A stretch of DNA of 64,000 nucleotides from Streptomyces sp. NBC_00162. Lineage in GTDB: Bacteria > Actinomycetota > Actinomycetes > Streptomycetales > Streptomycetaceae. The notes under the pieces are model-generated. The model worked only from the letters and a program-made list of their open reading frames with translations, searched no databases and was not told where the DNA came from. The stretch spans positions 3,658,001 to 3,722,000 of the forward strand of contig NZ_CP102509.1 in the NCBI RefSeq assembly GCF_024611995.1, in the 5' to 3' direction. Both the position numbers and the translations under genes were made by a program. Of this stretch, positions 42,116 through 50,931 are shown piece by piece (within the stretch, counting starts at the first letter, position 1; each line of letters starts with the position of its first letter).

Positions 42116-43372
42116 TTACCTGACGACTCCCGGGCGCCGCCCGTCCAGCAGGGCGGCGGCCGTGAAGAACTCGACGCCGACGGCGATGGCTGACTCGTCC
42201 ACGTCGAAGTCGCCCCGGTGCAGGTCGTGCTTGGCGGTGTCCCCGGGCCGGCGCACACCCAGGCGGGCCATGGCACCCGGGACATGCTCGAGGTACCAGG
42301 AGAAGTCCTCGCCGCCCAGGCTCTGCTCGGTGTCCTCGACCGACCCGGCGCCGCAGCGGACCGTCATCGCCTCGCGCAGCAGTTCCGTGATCACCGGGTC
42401 GTTGACCACCGGGGGCACCCCGCGGACGTGGTTGATCTCGAACTTGGCCCCGTGCATCGTCGCGACCTCGTCGATCGCCGCGTGGATCATGTCCGGCGCC
42501 TCGTGCCAGGCGTTCAGGTCCAGGCACCGTACGGTTCCGGACAGCTCGGCGTGCATCGGGATCACGTTGCAGGCGTGCCCGGCCTCGATCCGGCCCCAGG
42601 TGACCGACATGCCAGAGCGCGCGTCCATCCGGCGGGTCAGCAGCGCCGGGACGTCCACGGCCACCCGGGCGGCGGCCGTCACCAGGTCGGTGGTCAGGTG
42701 CGGGCGGGCGGTGTGCCCGCCGGAGCCGGAGAGGGTGACCTCCAGCCGGTCGCACGCGGAGGTGATGGGGCCGGGCCGCAGCCCGATCCGCCCGGCGTCG
42801 ACCCGGGGGTCGCAGTGCACGGCGATCATCTTCCCCACACCGTCCAGGACCCCGGACTCGATGGCGTCGGTGGCCCCGCCCGGGAGCACTTCCTCGGCGG
42901 GCTGGAAGAGCAGGCGCACGGGGCGGGGCAGCAGGCCCTGGCGGTCGAGCTCGGCGAGGACCAGTCCGGCGCCGAGGACGATCGCGGTGTGCACGTCGTG
43001 GCCGCAGGCGTGGGCGCGGTCCGGGAAGGTCGAGCGGTACGAGACGTGCGTCTTGGCATCCGGGATGGGCAGGGCGTCGATGTCCGCGCGCAGGGCCAGC
43101 ATCGGCCGTACGCCGTCCCAGGTCCCCACGTCACAGACCAGGCCGGTTCCGGACTTCAGCACCCGTGGGCGCAGGCCGGCTTTTTCGAGCCGGGCCTTGA
43201 TCGCCGCCGTGGTGCGGAATTCCTGGTGTCCGAGCTCCGGGTACATGTGCAAGTCCCGGCGGAAGGCGATCAGTTCGGCACGCAGGTGGTCCGGAAGCTT
43301 GCCGGGCAGCTCGGGCCGCTCGGACACGGCGGGCTGGGCGGTCTGGGACTCGCGGGACATCAACTGGTTCAC
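42116..43372 (-). CDS. M20-family amidohydrolase
   Basis: This 418-residue metallo-amidohydrolase is related to hippurate and IAA-amino-acid hydrolases. RRDLHMYPELGHQEF, LALRADIDALPI, the metal-binding HACGHDVHTAIVLG and FQPAEEVLPGGA are seen in order, followed by the dimerisation insert and a final GGEDFSWYLEHVPG. Start GTG 43372 is used; ATG 43360 is possible. The likely reaction is hydrolysis of an N-acyl amino acid or similar amide, with unknown substrate. Confidence 0.9.
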   Translation of the reverse strand: MNQLMSRESQTAQPAVSERPELPGKLPDHLRAELIAFRRDLHMYPELGHQEFRTTAAIKARLEKAGLRPRVLKSGTGLVCDVGTWDGVRPMLALRADIDALPIPDAKTHVSYRSTFPDRAHACGHDVHTAIVLGAGLVLAELDRQGLLPRPVRLLFQPAEEVLPGGATDAIESGVLDGVGKMIAVHCDPRVDAGRIGLRPGPITSACDRLEVTLSGSGGHTARPHLTTDLVTAAARVAVDVPALLTRRMDARSGMSVTWGRIEAGHACNVIPMHAELSGTVRCLDLNAWHEAPDMIHAAIDEVATMHGAKFEINHVRGVPPVVNDPVITELLREAMTVRCGAGSVEDTEQSLGGEDFSWYLEHVPGAMARLGVRRPGDTAKHDLHRGDFDVDESAIAVGVEFFTAAALLDGRRPGVVR

Positions 43373-43497
43373 CCGTTGAAGGGTAGGCGCACCAATGGCC
43401 CAACTGGCTGAGGATCACGAAAAGTTCATGCCGTTAGGGGAAAGAAACCCGACCTCTGGACGCATGACGGGATGCACCCGGGGGTACACTCGCCCGC

Positions 43498-44676
43498 TCA
43501 TCCGGCCGCGGAAGCCGCCTGAGCGGGGAGTCTGCGGACATCGCGGGCCGTGTCGGTGACCCCGGCGAGGAAGCCGCGGGCACGGGGCGACGCGGACCCG
43601 GTGAGCCAGTCGGGGTCGATATCGCATACAGCGACGGTGACTCCGGTGCCGGTCAGCGCGTACGGCAGGGTGTGGACGACGGTGGACGGAAAGCTGACGA
43701 TCGTCCGGCCGACCGGTCCGCGCCGCGCGATCAGCTCCAGCGGCAGGTCCGGGCGCACGATCTCCAGCCCGGTCGCCTCGCTGAGCGCGCGCAGCTTCTC
43801 CGGGGACTCGCGGCGGTGCGCGAAGTAGCGGGTGGCGCCGTGCACGCGGGTCAGGGTGCGCACCGCGTCCAGGTAGCAGGCCGGGTCCACCACGCCCGTC
43901 TCCACGAGCGAGGTGCCGACCAGGTCGGTGCCCTTGGTCAGGCGCGGCGGGCCGAAGCGGGCCCGGGTCCAGGCGAAGTCGTTGACCCGCAGCGTCATCG
44001 CGCCGTGGGCGGTCACGGGCATCGAGCTGAACACCTCGACGCGCCGGGCTGCTTTTGTGCCGGTGGCCTTGGCGGCCTTGAAGCGGCGCCGGGCGGTCGC
44101 CGAGACCGGTGCGTACGCCAGCTCGCGCACCCGGCCGGCCGGCCCTCCGCCGCCGACGCGGTGCCAGCGGACCAGGCGTTCGCCGCGGGCGGTCTGGGCG
44201 ATGAACTCCATGGTGGCGGTGCCGTCGTCGACCACGACGAGCTGTTCGGCCCGTACCAGGGTGAGCAGCAGCTGGACGTAGCGGGAGAAGGGGTCGCCGA
44301 CGACGACCGTGCGCGCCGCGCGCACGTCGCCGGCCAGGGCGGCGAGCGCCCTCAGCGGCGCGAGCCGGCCCCCGCGCGCCTCCTGCCAGCGGACCTCGTG
44401 CCCCTCGTCGCGGGCGAGCGCCGCCATCCGGCGCAGCTGGCCGCGGGACATGGGGTCGGTGGGAGGCAGGACGACGATCCGCATCCGCGCCGCCGGCGTA
44501 CCGCCCGGACCGGCCGGTCCGGGCGGTACGCCCGTGCCGCGGCCCGGCTGGCTCGGAACGCCGTCGAGCAGCGGGACGGACTCGCCGGGCGCACTGCCGG
44601 AGTACGCCCACTCCAGCACGTTCAGGAGCTGGACCGGGCTCTCGACGAACGCCAGGGTGGGGGCTGAAGTGGGCAT
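43498..44676 (-). CDS. Polysialyltransferase-like glycosyltransferase
   Basis: This 392-residue protein starts MPTSAPTLAFVESPVQLLNV, and its C-terminal half has YFAHRRESPEKL and IVSFPSTVVHTLPYAL. The FPSTV/HTLPY segment resembles the conserved nucleotide-sugar binding part of the bacterial polysialyltransferase family. ATG 44676 is used. It lies directly downstream of the NeuA-NeuB gene on the same strand, so it probably transfers the nonulosonic acid they make into a surface polymer. The family call is moderate. Confidence 0.7.
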   Translation of the reverse strand: MPTSAPTLAFVESPVQLLNVLEWAYSGSAPGESVPLLDGVPSQPGRGTGVPPGPAGPGGTPAARMRIVVLPPTDPMSRGQLRRMAALARDEGHEVRWQEARGGRLAPLRALAALAGDVRAARTVVVGDPFSRYVQLLLTLVRAEQLVVVDDGTATMEFIAQTARGERLVRWHRVGGGGPAGRVRELAYAPVSATARRRFKAAKATGTKAARRVEVFSSMPVTAHGAMTLRVNDFAWTRARFGPPRLTKGTDLVGTSLVETGVVDPACYLDAVRTLTRVHGATRYFAHRRESPEKLRALSEATGLEIVRPDLPLELIARRGPVGRTIVSFPSTVVHTLPYALTGTGVTVAVCDIDPDWLTGSASPRARGFLAGVTDTARDVRRLPAQAASAAG

Positions 44677-44738
44677 CACGTACTCCTCGACAGGGGACGG
44701 ATCTCGTACGCGGCGGCGGAGCGGGGGCCGGACCGGGG

Positions 44739-46424
44739 TCAGACGGCGGCGAGCTCGCCCTGTACGCGGCGGAGCTTCTTCATGGGGCCCAGCTCGGACT
44801 CGTAGACCCGCTTGACGCCGTCGCCGAGGGCGGTCTCGATGGTGCGGATGTCGCGGACCAGGCGGGCGAGGCCGCCGGGCTCGACGGAGGCGGCCTGGTC
44901 GGAGCCCCACATCGCGCGGTCGAGGGTGATGTGCCGCTCGACGAAGGTGGCGCCGAGGGCGACGGCGGCCAGGGTGGTCTGCAGGCCCGTCTCGTGGCCG
45001 GAGTAGCCGATCGGGACGTTGGGGAACTCGTCCTGGAGGGTGTTGATCACCCGCAGGTTGAGCTCCTCGGCCTTGGCCGGATACGTCGAAGTGGCGTGGC
45101 AGAGAAGGATGTTGTCGCTGCCGAGCACCTCCACCGCGTGGCGGATCTGCTTCGGGGTGGACATGCCGGTGGAGAGGACGACGGTGCGGCCGGTGGCGCG
45201 CAGGGCGCGCAGCAGCTCGTCGTCGGTGAGCGAGGCGGAGGCCACCTTGTGGGCGGGGAGGTCGAACTTCTCCAGGAAGGCGACGGCCTCGGTGTCCCAC
45301 GGGGAGGCGAACCAGTCGATGCCGCGCGTGGTGCAGTACTCGTCGATGGCGCGGTACTCGTCCTCGCCGAACTCCACCTTGTGGCGGTAGTCGATGTAGG
45401 TCATGCGGCCCCAGGGGGTGTCGCGCTCGATGTCCCACTGGTCGCGCGGGGTGCAGATCTCGGGGGTGCGCTTCTGGAACTTCACGGCGTCGCAGCCGGC
45501 TTCGGCGGCGGCGTCGATCAGGGCGAAGGCGTTGCCGAGGTCGCCGTTGTGGTTGATGCCGATCTCGCCGACGACGTACACGGGCTGTCCGGGGCCCGCG
45601 GTGCGCGATCCGAAGCTGCGGAGGCGGGTGTTGGGGGAGGCGGTCATGACAGGTGACGTCCTTCGGTGCGGGGGTACGAGAGCGGGTGTTGCGGGTGTGG
45701 CGGGTGCTGCGAGGGGTGTGAGCTGCGGGTCGGGTCGTACGTCGAGCAGCGGGGCGAGCAGGCGGGCGCGCTCCAGGTCGTGCGGGTCGTCGATCTCCAG
45801 GACCCGCGCGGGGTCGGTGGCGACCGGGAGCGTGCGCCCGAAGAAGCGGTGGCGGGCGGCGCGGAAGCCGACGGCGTCCATGGCGTAGGCGGCGCCGGTC
45901 TCGAGCAGGTCCTGGGGGCGGTCCTGGCGCCGGGGGCGGTACGCCGTCTCGTGGTTGACCCCGGTGCCGAAGCCGTCGGGGTCCTCCCGCCAGAGGAAGC
46001 CGTGGAAGGGGGCCACGGTCAGGGCCGAGTCGGCGGCGCCGGAGGCGACGGCCGCCGCGACGGACTCCACGTCGGAGGCGGCCAGGAAGGGGCTGGTGCA
46101 CTGGACCAGGAGGACCACGTCCACGGTGACGGAGTGCAGTTCCTCGAAGGCGGTGAGGGCGTGCAGGAGGGCGGCCTCACTGCTCGCGGTGTCGCCGGAG
46201 ATCGCGGCGGGGCGGGTGATCACGTCGGCGCCCGCGGCGCGGGCGGCGGCGGCGATCCCCTCCGAGTCGGTGGAGACCACCACGTCGGTGACGGTCGGCG
46301 CGGCGAGGCAGGCCCGGACGGCGCGGGCGACGAGCGGGATGCCGGCGACCTCGGCGAGGTTCTTGCCGGGGACCCCCTTGGAGCCGCCGCGCGCCGGGAT
46401 CACGGCGAGGACGCGGGGGCTCAC
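44739..46424 (-). CDS. Fused CMP-nonulosonate cytidylyltransferase / nonulosonate synthase (NeuA-NeuB)
   Basis: One open frame of 561 residues encodes two enzymes. The first 240 residues are a CMP-acylneuraminate synthetase (VLAVIPARGGSKGVPGKNLA, VVVSTDSEGIAA, LLVQCTSPFL, PATDPARVLEIDDPHDLE-type end). An Ala/Pro/Thr linker of about 40 residues follows. The rest is a NeuB synthase (YVVGEIGINHNGDLGNAF, AVKFQKRTPE, LSTGMSTPKQIRHAVEVL, IGYSGHETGL) without an obvious C-terminal antifreeze domain. The start is GTG 46424, overlapping the upstream gene by four bases. The product is probably CMP-Kdn or CMP-sialic acid for a teichulosonic-type wall polymer. An internal ATG at 45647 could also give NeuB alone. 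Confidence 0.8.
   Translation of the reverse strand: MSPRVLAVIPARGGSKGVPGKNLAEVAGIPLVARAVRACLAAPTVTDVVVSTDSEGIAAAARAAGADVITRPAAISGDTASSEAALLHALTAFEELHSVTVDVVLLVQCTSPFLAASDVESVAAAVASGAADSALTVAPFHGFLWREDPDGFGTGVNHETAYRPRRQDRPQDLLETGAAYAMDAVGFRAARHRFFGRTLPVATDPARVLEIDDPHDLERARLLAPLLDVRPDPQLTPLAAPATPATPALVPPHRRTSPVMTASPNTRLRSFGSRTAGPGQPVYVVGEIGINHNGDLGNAFALIDAAAEAGCDAVKFQKRTPEICTPRDQWDIERDTPWGRMTYIDYRHKVEFGEDEYRAIDEYCTTRGIDWFASPWDTEAVAFLEKFDLPAHKVASASLTDDELLRALRATGRTVVLSTGMSTPKQIRHAVEVLGSDNILLCHATSTYPAKAEELNLRVINTLQDEFPNVPIGYSGHETGLQTTLAAVALGATFVERHITLDRAMWGSDQAASVEPGGLARLVRDIRTIETALGDGVKRVYESELGPMKKLRRVQGELAAV
45645..45665 (-). other. Possible internal translation start for the NeuB domain
   Basis: ATG 45647 (MTASPNTRLRSFG) marks where free-standing NeuB proteins begin. 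An AAGGA lies about 11 bases upstream on the minus strand. The frame is open through the junction, so both a fusion and a separate NeuB of 302 residues could be produced. Confidence 0.5.
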
Positions 46425-47722
46425 AGCTCCCCCATCCGGCGGATCACCGGGGCCACGCGCTGCACCCCGTGCCGGTAGGCCCCGCGGGCGGCCTCGCGCA
46501 GGTGGGCGCGGAGCTTGCGGCGCAGCCGGGACTGCCCCGCCGTCTCGCGCACCGCACCGGGCAGCGGGCTGCCGTCGGGCGCGAGGTGCTGGCGGGCGAG
46601 GATCCCGGGCAGGTACCGGGGGGCGGTGGTGAGCGTGTAGTACGGGGCGGGGGCCGGGAGCCGGTCCCGGTCCGCCAGCTCGGCGACCTTCGCGCGGGCG
46701 GCGGCGTAGGGGTCCCCGCCTCCGGCGACCCCCTGGGCGGCCAGCCAGTCCGGGTCCGCCTTCGGCAGCAGCCCGGCGTCGAGCTGGTCCCACGAGGCCA
46801 GGCAGCCGGAGCCCAGGAAGTGGTGGTTGCCGAGGGCTTCGCGGATGCCGAGGTCGGTGAGGACGGCCGTCGGGATGGAGCGGTGCAGGGACTCCAGGGC
46901 GGCGGTGGAGGAGACGGTGACCAGCAGGTCGGTGCCGTCCAGCACCTCGCCCATGTTCCCGTACACCAGCCGGCAGTTGGGCGGGAGCCCGCCGGGGAGC
47001 TTGGCGGCGAGCCGCTGGTACGGCTGCTCCTCCAGGTGCGTGGTGTGTTCCCCGGGGCGGCTGCGCAGCTTGATCAGCACCTCGCGCTCCGGGTGCAGCC
47101 GCGCGTGCCCGGCCGCCCGCTCCAGCAGGTACGCGCGGTCGGCGCGGCTGTCGGGCACGGAGGGCTGGACGGCGAACACGACTGTGTGGGTCCGGGATCC
47201 GGCCGGCTCGTACGGGGCCCCGCCGAGGAAGGGCAGTGCGGTCTCGGTGACGGCGCCCGCGTCCGCGCCGACCCCCTCGTACACGGCACGGAACCGCTCC
47301 GCGTCGTGGCGGGAGTTGGCCAGGACGAGGTCGGCGCCGTGCCGCAGCAGCAGCCCGTCGGCGAGCTTCTCGTATACGACGCCCACGTACCCGGTGACGA
47401 GGACGGGGCGGCGCGACGGCTCGGGCCACAGGGCGCGGGCCCCGTGCAGGACGGCCTGGACGGCCCCGCCGACGAGGGAGAGGACGACCACGTCGTAGTG
47501 CTCCCGCCCGATCTCGGCGAGGAATTCGGCGCAGGTCACCTCGGCCGGCCGGTCACCCTGGACGCCCACCTCACCGAGCTGGCGCGCGGTGGGTGTGGCA
47601 CGTCCGCGCAACAGGAATCCGGTGAGCTGGTGGTCGGACACGAGACGGCGGGCGGTGAGTGCGCCCCATTTCCATCGCGTGTCGGAATCTGCGATTACGG
47701 CGACGCGTTTGCGTTCTGGCAC
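46421..47722 (-). CDS. Putative glycosyltransferase in the wall-glycan cluster
   Basis: This 433-residue protein (VPERKRVAVIADSDTRWKWG) resembles actinobacterial DUF6716-type putative glycosyltransferases. NANSRHDAERFR and the C-terminal segment LLVTVSSTAALESLHRSIPT, reminiscent of the SS/ST-containing donor site of capsule and teichoic-type transferases, are notable. GTG 47722 is used. It overlaps the NeuA-NeuB gene by four bases, so it belongs to the same operon. The name is from family memory and not certain. Confidence 0.7.
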   Translation of the reverse strand: MPERKRVAVIADSDTRWKWGALTARRLVSDHQLTGFLLRGRATPTARQLGEVGVQGDRPAEVTCAEFLAEIGREHYDVVVLSLVGGAVQAVLHGARALWPEPSRRPVLVTGYVGVVYEKLADGLLLRHGADLVLANSRHDAERFRAVYEGVGADAGAVTETALPFLGGAPYEPAGSRTHTVVFAVQPSVPDSRADRAYLLERAAGHARLHPEREVLIKLRSRPGEHTTHLEEQPYQRLAAKLPGGLPPNCRLVYGNMGEVLDGTDLLVTVSSTAALESLHRSIPTAVLTDLGIREALGNHHFLGSGCLASWDQLDAGLLPKADPDWLAAQGVAGGGDPYAAARAKVAELADRDRLPAPAPYYTLTTAPRYLPGILARQHLAPDGSPLPGAVRETAGQSRLRRKLRAHLREAARGAYRHGVQRVAPVIRRMGEL

Positions 47723-47898
47723 GCGGCAGAAGCTATTCCGCAAATTCGGTGATCGGCCCAACGAACGCACAACAGCGGGTTAACAACGCGTCGACGGAAT
47801 GCGAAAGCGCGCGGGTTAACGTGCCCGCCCCGCGCCGTTCATGTGGAATCCGCGTCGGGGTCACAGTGAATGCCGGACGGCGTCCTAATGTCTCACGG

Positions 47899-48882
47899 GT
47901 GCCCAAGCTCTCTGTTGTCGTGCCGTTCTACAACGTGCAGACATATGCACCGGATGCCCTGAAGAGTCTCGAACTCAACGCCCGGGACGATTTCGAGTTC
48001 CTCCTCGTCGACGACTGCTCGACGGACGGGACGCCCGGCCTGCTCGAGCGGGCGGCCCGCGAGCTGCCGGGGGCGGTGCACCTCAGACACGAGCGCAACG
48101 GCGGCCTGGCCACCGCCCGGAACACCGGTCTGGACGCGGCGCGCGGCGAGTACCTCGCGTTCCTGGACGGGGACGACTGGCTGGCCCCGGGCCACCTGGC
48201 CCGGACCCTGGCCGCCATCGAGGCCCTGGGCTGCGATTTCGTCCGTACCGAGCACGTGAAGTGCACCGGCAGGTCACGGAGCGTGCAGCGCGTCCCGTAC
48301 GGCCCGCAGTCGGTCGTCGCCGATCCGCGCACCGCGATCCTGCCCGCCGACCGGGCCACCTCGGTGGACTATCCGTACGCCTGGGCCGGGATGTACCACC
48401 GGCGGCTGCTGGACCGCGGGCTGCTGCACTTCACCGACGGGCTGCGGACGGCGGAGGACCGGCCGTGGATCTGGCGGCTGCACCGCGAGGCGGAGTCCTT
48501 CGCCGCGGTCGGACTGCCCGGAATCTTCTACCGGCGCGGGGTTGCCACCTCACTGACCCAGATCGGCGACGAACGGCAGCTCGATTTCATTCGCGCATTT
48601 GATCAAGTGCTCTCGGATACCGCCGCAGACGTAGAATCGGATCTGCTGCTCCCGAAAGCCGTCCGAACATATTGCGCGATTATCGCGCACCATTTCGGAT
48701 CCATCGAGAGGTTCGAACCGGACGTGGCCAGAAAACTCCGTTCCATGAGCACGGCCGCGCTCGGCCGCATGCCCCAGGACGTGCTGGACCTGGTCCTGGA
48801 CTCGATGGACGTGGAGCGCTCCACACTGCTGCGCCGCGTGCGCGGCCGCCGCCGCACCACCGCCTCGGGGGCGAACGCCTGA
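47899..48882 (+). CDS. Family 2 glycosyltransferase
   Basis: This 327-residue GT-A glycosyltransferase has KLSVVVPFYNVQTYAPDAL (nucleotide-binding strand), LLVDDCSTDGTPGLLE, ERNGGLATARNTGLDAARG and the DxD-type LDGDDW motif. GTG 47899 lies a few bases after a -10-like TAATGT and lacks a ribosome binding site, so the transcript may be leaderless. It is divergent from the glycan operon and translationally coupled to the next gene (TGATG). Confidence 0.88.
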   Translation: MPKLSVVVPFYNVQTYAPDALKSLELNARDDFEFLLVDDCSTDGTPGLLERAARELPGAVHLRHERNGGLATARNTGLDAARGEYLAFLDGDDWLAPGHLARTLAAIEALGCDFVRTEHVKCTGRSRSVQRVPYGPQSVVADPRTAILPADRATSVDYPYAWAGMYHRRLLDRGLLHFTDGLRTAEDRPWIWRLHREAESFAAVGLPGIFYRRGVATSLTQIGDERQLDFIRAFDQVLSDTAADVESDLLLPKAVRTYCAIIAHHFGSIERFEPDVARKLRSMSTAALGRMPQDVLDLVLDSMDVERSTLLRRVRGRRRTTASGANA

Positions 48883-50216
48883 TGCCCACCCAGATCTTCC
48901 TGGCCTCCACCCTCTACGGAGCGGCCACCCTCGCCGCCGGCATCGACGCGGGCGCCTTCCCGCCCGCCGCCCGCCGGATCCTGCTGACCAGCAACCACGC
49001 CGTCACCGCCGAGGTCAGCCCCGGAGTCGCGGACATGCCGGGCTTCGATGCCCTGCGCCCCCGCTTCGACGAGGTCCTCGACTGGAACCGCGTCATCGAA
49101 CCGCAGCACCCCAGCACCTGGGCCCCCCGCGCGGAGGACGTCCCGCTGTGGGAACGGCAGCTGCGCACCCTGTGGGGCCTCGGCGAGGACCGCGTCGAAC
49201 TGATCGTGGAGTCCATCCAGGTGGCGCCCGCCCAGACCCTGTGCCGGCTCTTCCCCGGCGCGGCCGTCGACGTCTACGCCGACGGACTGATGAGCTACGG
49301 ACCCACCCGCATCCGCCTCGACCCGCAGCTCGGGATGCGCGTGCGGCGCGTCCTGCACCTGGACCTCGTACCGGGACTGGAGCCGCTGCTCCTGACCGAG
49401 TTCGGGGTGCGGGTCGAACTGGTGCCGACGGAGGCCTTCCTGAAGGTCCTGGCGGAACTGCCCGCGCAGGACTCCGCCCTGGACGGCATCGGGGAATCCC
49501 CCGCCCTCCTCCTCGGCCAGTACCTCTCGGCGCTCGACCTCATGACCCCGGAGCAGGAGGAAGAGCTCCACGTCTCGATGGTCCGCGGCGCGCACGCCCT
49601 GGGCCACACCGAGCTGGTCTTCAAACCGCACCCCAGCGCCCCGGCCGCCTACTCCCGCCGCGCGGAGGAGGAGGCCGAGCGGCTCGGCGCCCGCATGACC
49701 GTCATCGACACGCCGTTCCTGGCCGAGACCCTCTACCAGCGGCTGCGCCCGGCCCTGGTCGTCGGCTGCTTCTCCACCGGACTGCTGACCGCCGCCACCC
49801 TGTACGGGCTCCCGGTGGCCCGGACCGGCACGGACGCCATACTGGCCCGCCTGACCCCGTACCCGAACAGCAACCGCGTGCCGCTGGCCCTGGTGGACGC
49901 CCTGCTCCCCGACCTGGCGGACGCGGAGGCCGTGCGCACCTGGACTCCCCCGACGCCCGAGCGCGTCCGGGCCGAGCCGGCCGGGCTGCTGACGGCGGTC
50001 GGATTCACCATGCAGCCGCAGATCCTCGCCGCGCGCCGGCTGATGGCCGAGGCCTACCTGACCCGGCATCTGACCGACCGCACCTGGCGGTACTTCACCC
50101 GCCGCCGGCTGACCGCGCTCGGCCTGCCCGGCGGCATCCCCGCCCAGCTGTCGTTCCTGCCCCGCAGCAGGGCCGTGCGGCGCATGGCCCGGCGGCTGCG
50201 CCGCGTTCTTAGCTGA
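48882..50216 (+). CDS. Polysialyltransferase-family glycosyltransferase
   Basis: This 444-residue protein begins with QIFLASTLYGAATLAAGID. It carries FKPHPSAPAAYSRRAEEEA, the HP motif of bacterial polysialyltransferases, and VVGCFSTGLLTAATLYG in the position of their second conserved motif. It starts with ATG overlapping the TGA of the preceding glycosyltransferase gene. It is the second such protein in this cluster, the first being at 43498-44676. The likely function is polymerising nonulosonic acid residues of the wall polymer. Confidence 0.8.
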   Translation: MPTQIFLASTLYGAATLAAGIDAGAFPPAARRILLTSNHAVTAEVSPGVADMPGFDALRPRFDEVLDWNRVIEPQHPSTWAPRAEDVPLWERQLRTLWGLGEDRVELIVESIQVAPAQTLCRLFPGAAVDVYADGLMSYGPTRIRLDPQLGMRVRRVLHLDLVPGLEPLLLTEFGVRVELVPTEAFLKVLAELPAQDSALDGIGESPALLLGQYLSALDLMTPEQEEELHVSMVRGAHALGHTELVFKPHPSAPAAYSRRAEEEAERLGARMTVIDTPFLAETLYQRLRPALVVGCFSTGLLTAATLYGLPVARTGTDAILARLTPYPNSNRVPLALVDALLPDLADAEAVRTWTPPTPERVRAEPAGLLTAVGFTMQPQILAARRLMAEAYLTRHLTDRTWRYFTRRRLTALGLPGGIPAQLSFLPRSRAVRRMARRLRRVLS

Positions 50217-50236
50217 GGGGCCTCAGCCAAGGGGTC

Positions 50237-50887
50237 TCAGCTGACGGCGAGCTTCGCCGCGAACCCCAGGAACAGCACGCCCGCCGCCGAGGTGGCCCCG
50301 GCGGACAGCCGCTTGCGGCGGCGGAACGCGGCGGACAGCCGGGTCCCGGTGAAGATCAGCGTCGACAGGTACAGGAAGCTCGCCAGCTGCGACAGCGTGC
50401 CCAGCAGCAGGAACGACAGGGCGGGGTAGGCGTAGCCGGGGTCCACGAACTGCACGAAGAACGACAGCAGGAACAGGATCGCCTTCGGGTTGAACAGGCT
50501 CACCACCAGCGCCCGCCGGTACGGCCGCTCCATGCCGCCGGCCGGCTCCTCACCGGTGAGGATCTCCTCCTGCCGCGCCTTCCGATCGCGCCACATCCCC
50601 CAGGCGGCGCGCATCATCCCGACGGCCAGCCACGCCAGGTACCCGGCGCCGAGGAACTTCACCAGGGTGAACAGCAGTGGGCTGGCCTGGAGCAGCGCCC
50701 CGGCGCCCGCCGCGGTCAGCACCATGAGCACGGTGTCCCCGGTGAACACCCCGGAGGCGGCCTTGTAGCCCTCCTTCACCCCGCCGCGGGCGGCGACGGA
50801 CAGCACGTAGAGCGAGTTCGGCCCCGGCAGCAGAACGATCAGCACCAGGCCGGCGAGATAAGTAGGAAGATCTGTCACACCCAGCAT
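50237..50887 (-). CDS. leuE: LeuE/LysE-family amino acid exporter
   Basis: This 216-residue membrane protein has six hydrophobic segments. The family signature LLPGPNSLYVLSVAARGGVKEGYKAASG lies in the first third, and RALVVSLFNPKAILFLLSFF is the second conserved block. LeuE-type proteins export leucine or other amino acids. ATG 50887 (MLGVTDLPTYLAGL) is chosen. The gene is convergent with the glycan genes. Confidence 0.85.
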   Translation of the reverse strand: MLGVTDLPTYLAGLVLIVLLPGPNSLYVLSVAARGGVKEGYKAASGVFTGDTVLMVLTAAGAGALLQASPLLFTLVKFLGAGYLAWLAVGMMRAAWGMWRDRKARQEEILTGEEPAGGMERPYRRALVVSLFNPKAILFLLSFFVQFVDPGYAYPALSFLLLGTLSQLASFLYLSTLIFTGTRLSAAFRRRKRLSAGATSAAGVLFLGFAAKLAVS

Positions 50888-50931
50888 GGGCAGGAGTGTC
50901 CCACAAGGACACACCTGTCAGAACCTGGATT

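Noticed and set aside
45658..47429. Extension of the NeuA-NeuB frame upstream to 47429 (896 residues)
   Set aside because: The first 335 residues are an out-of-frame reading of the upstream glycosyltransferase gene; GTG 46424 is the real beginning.
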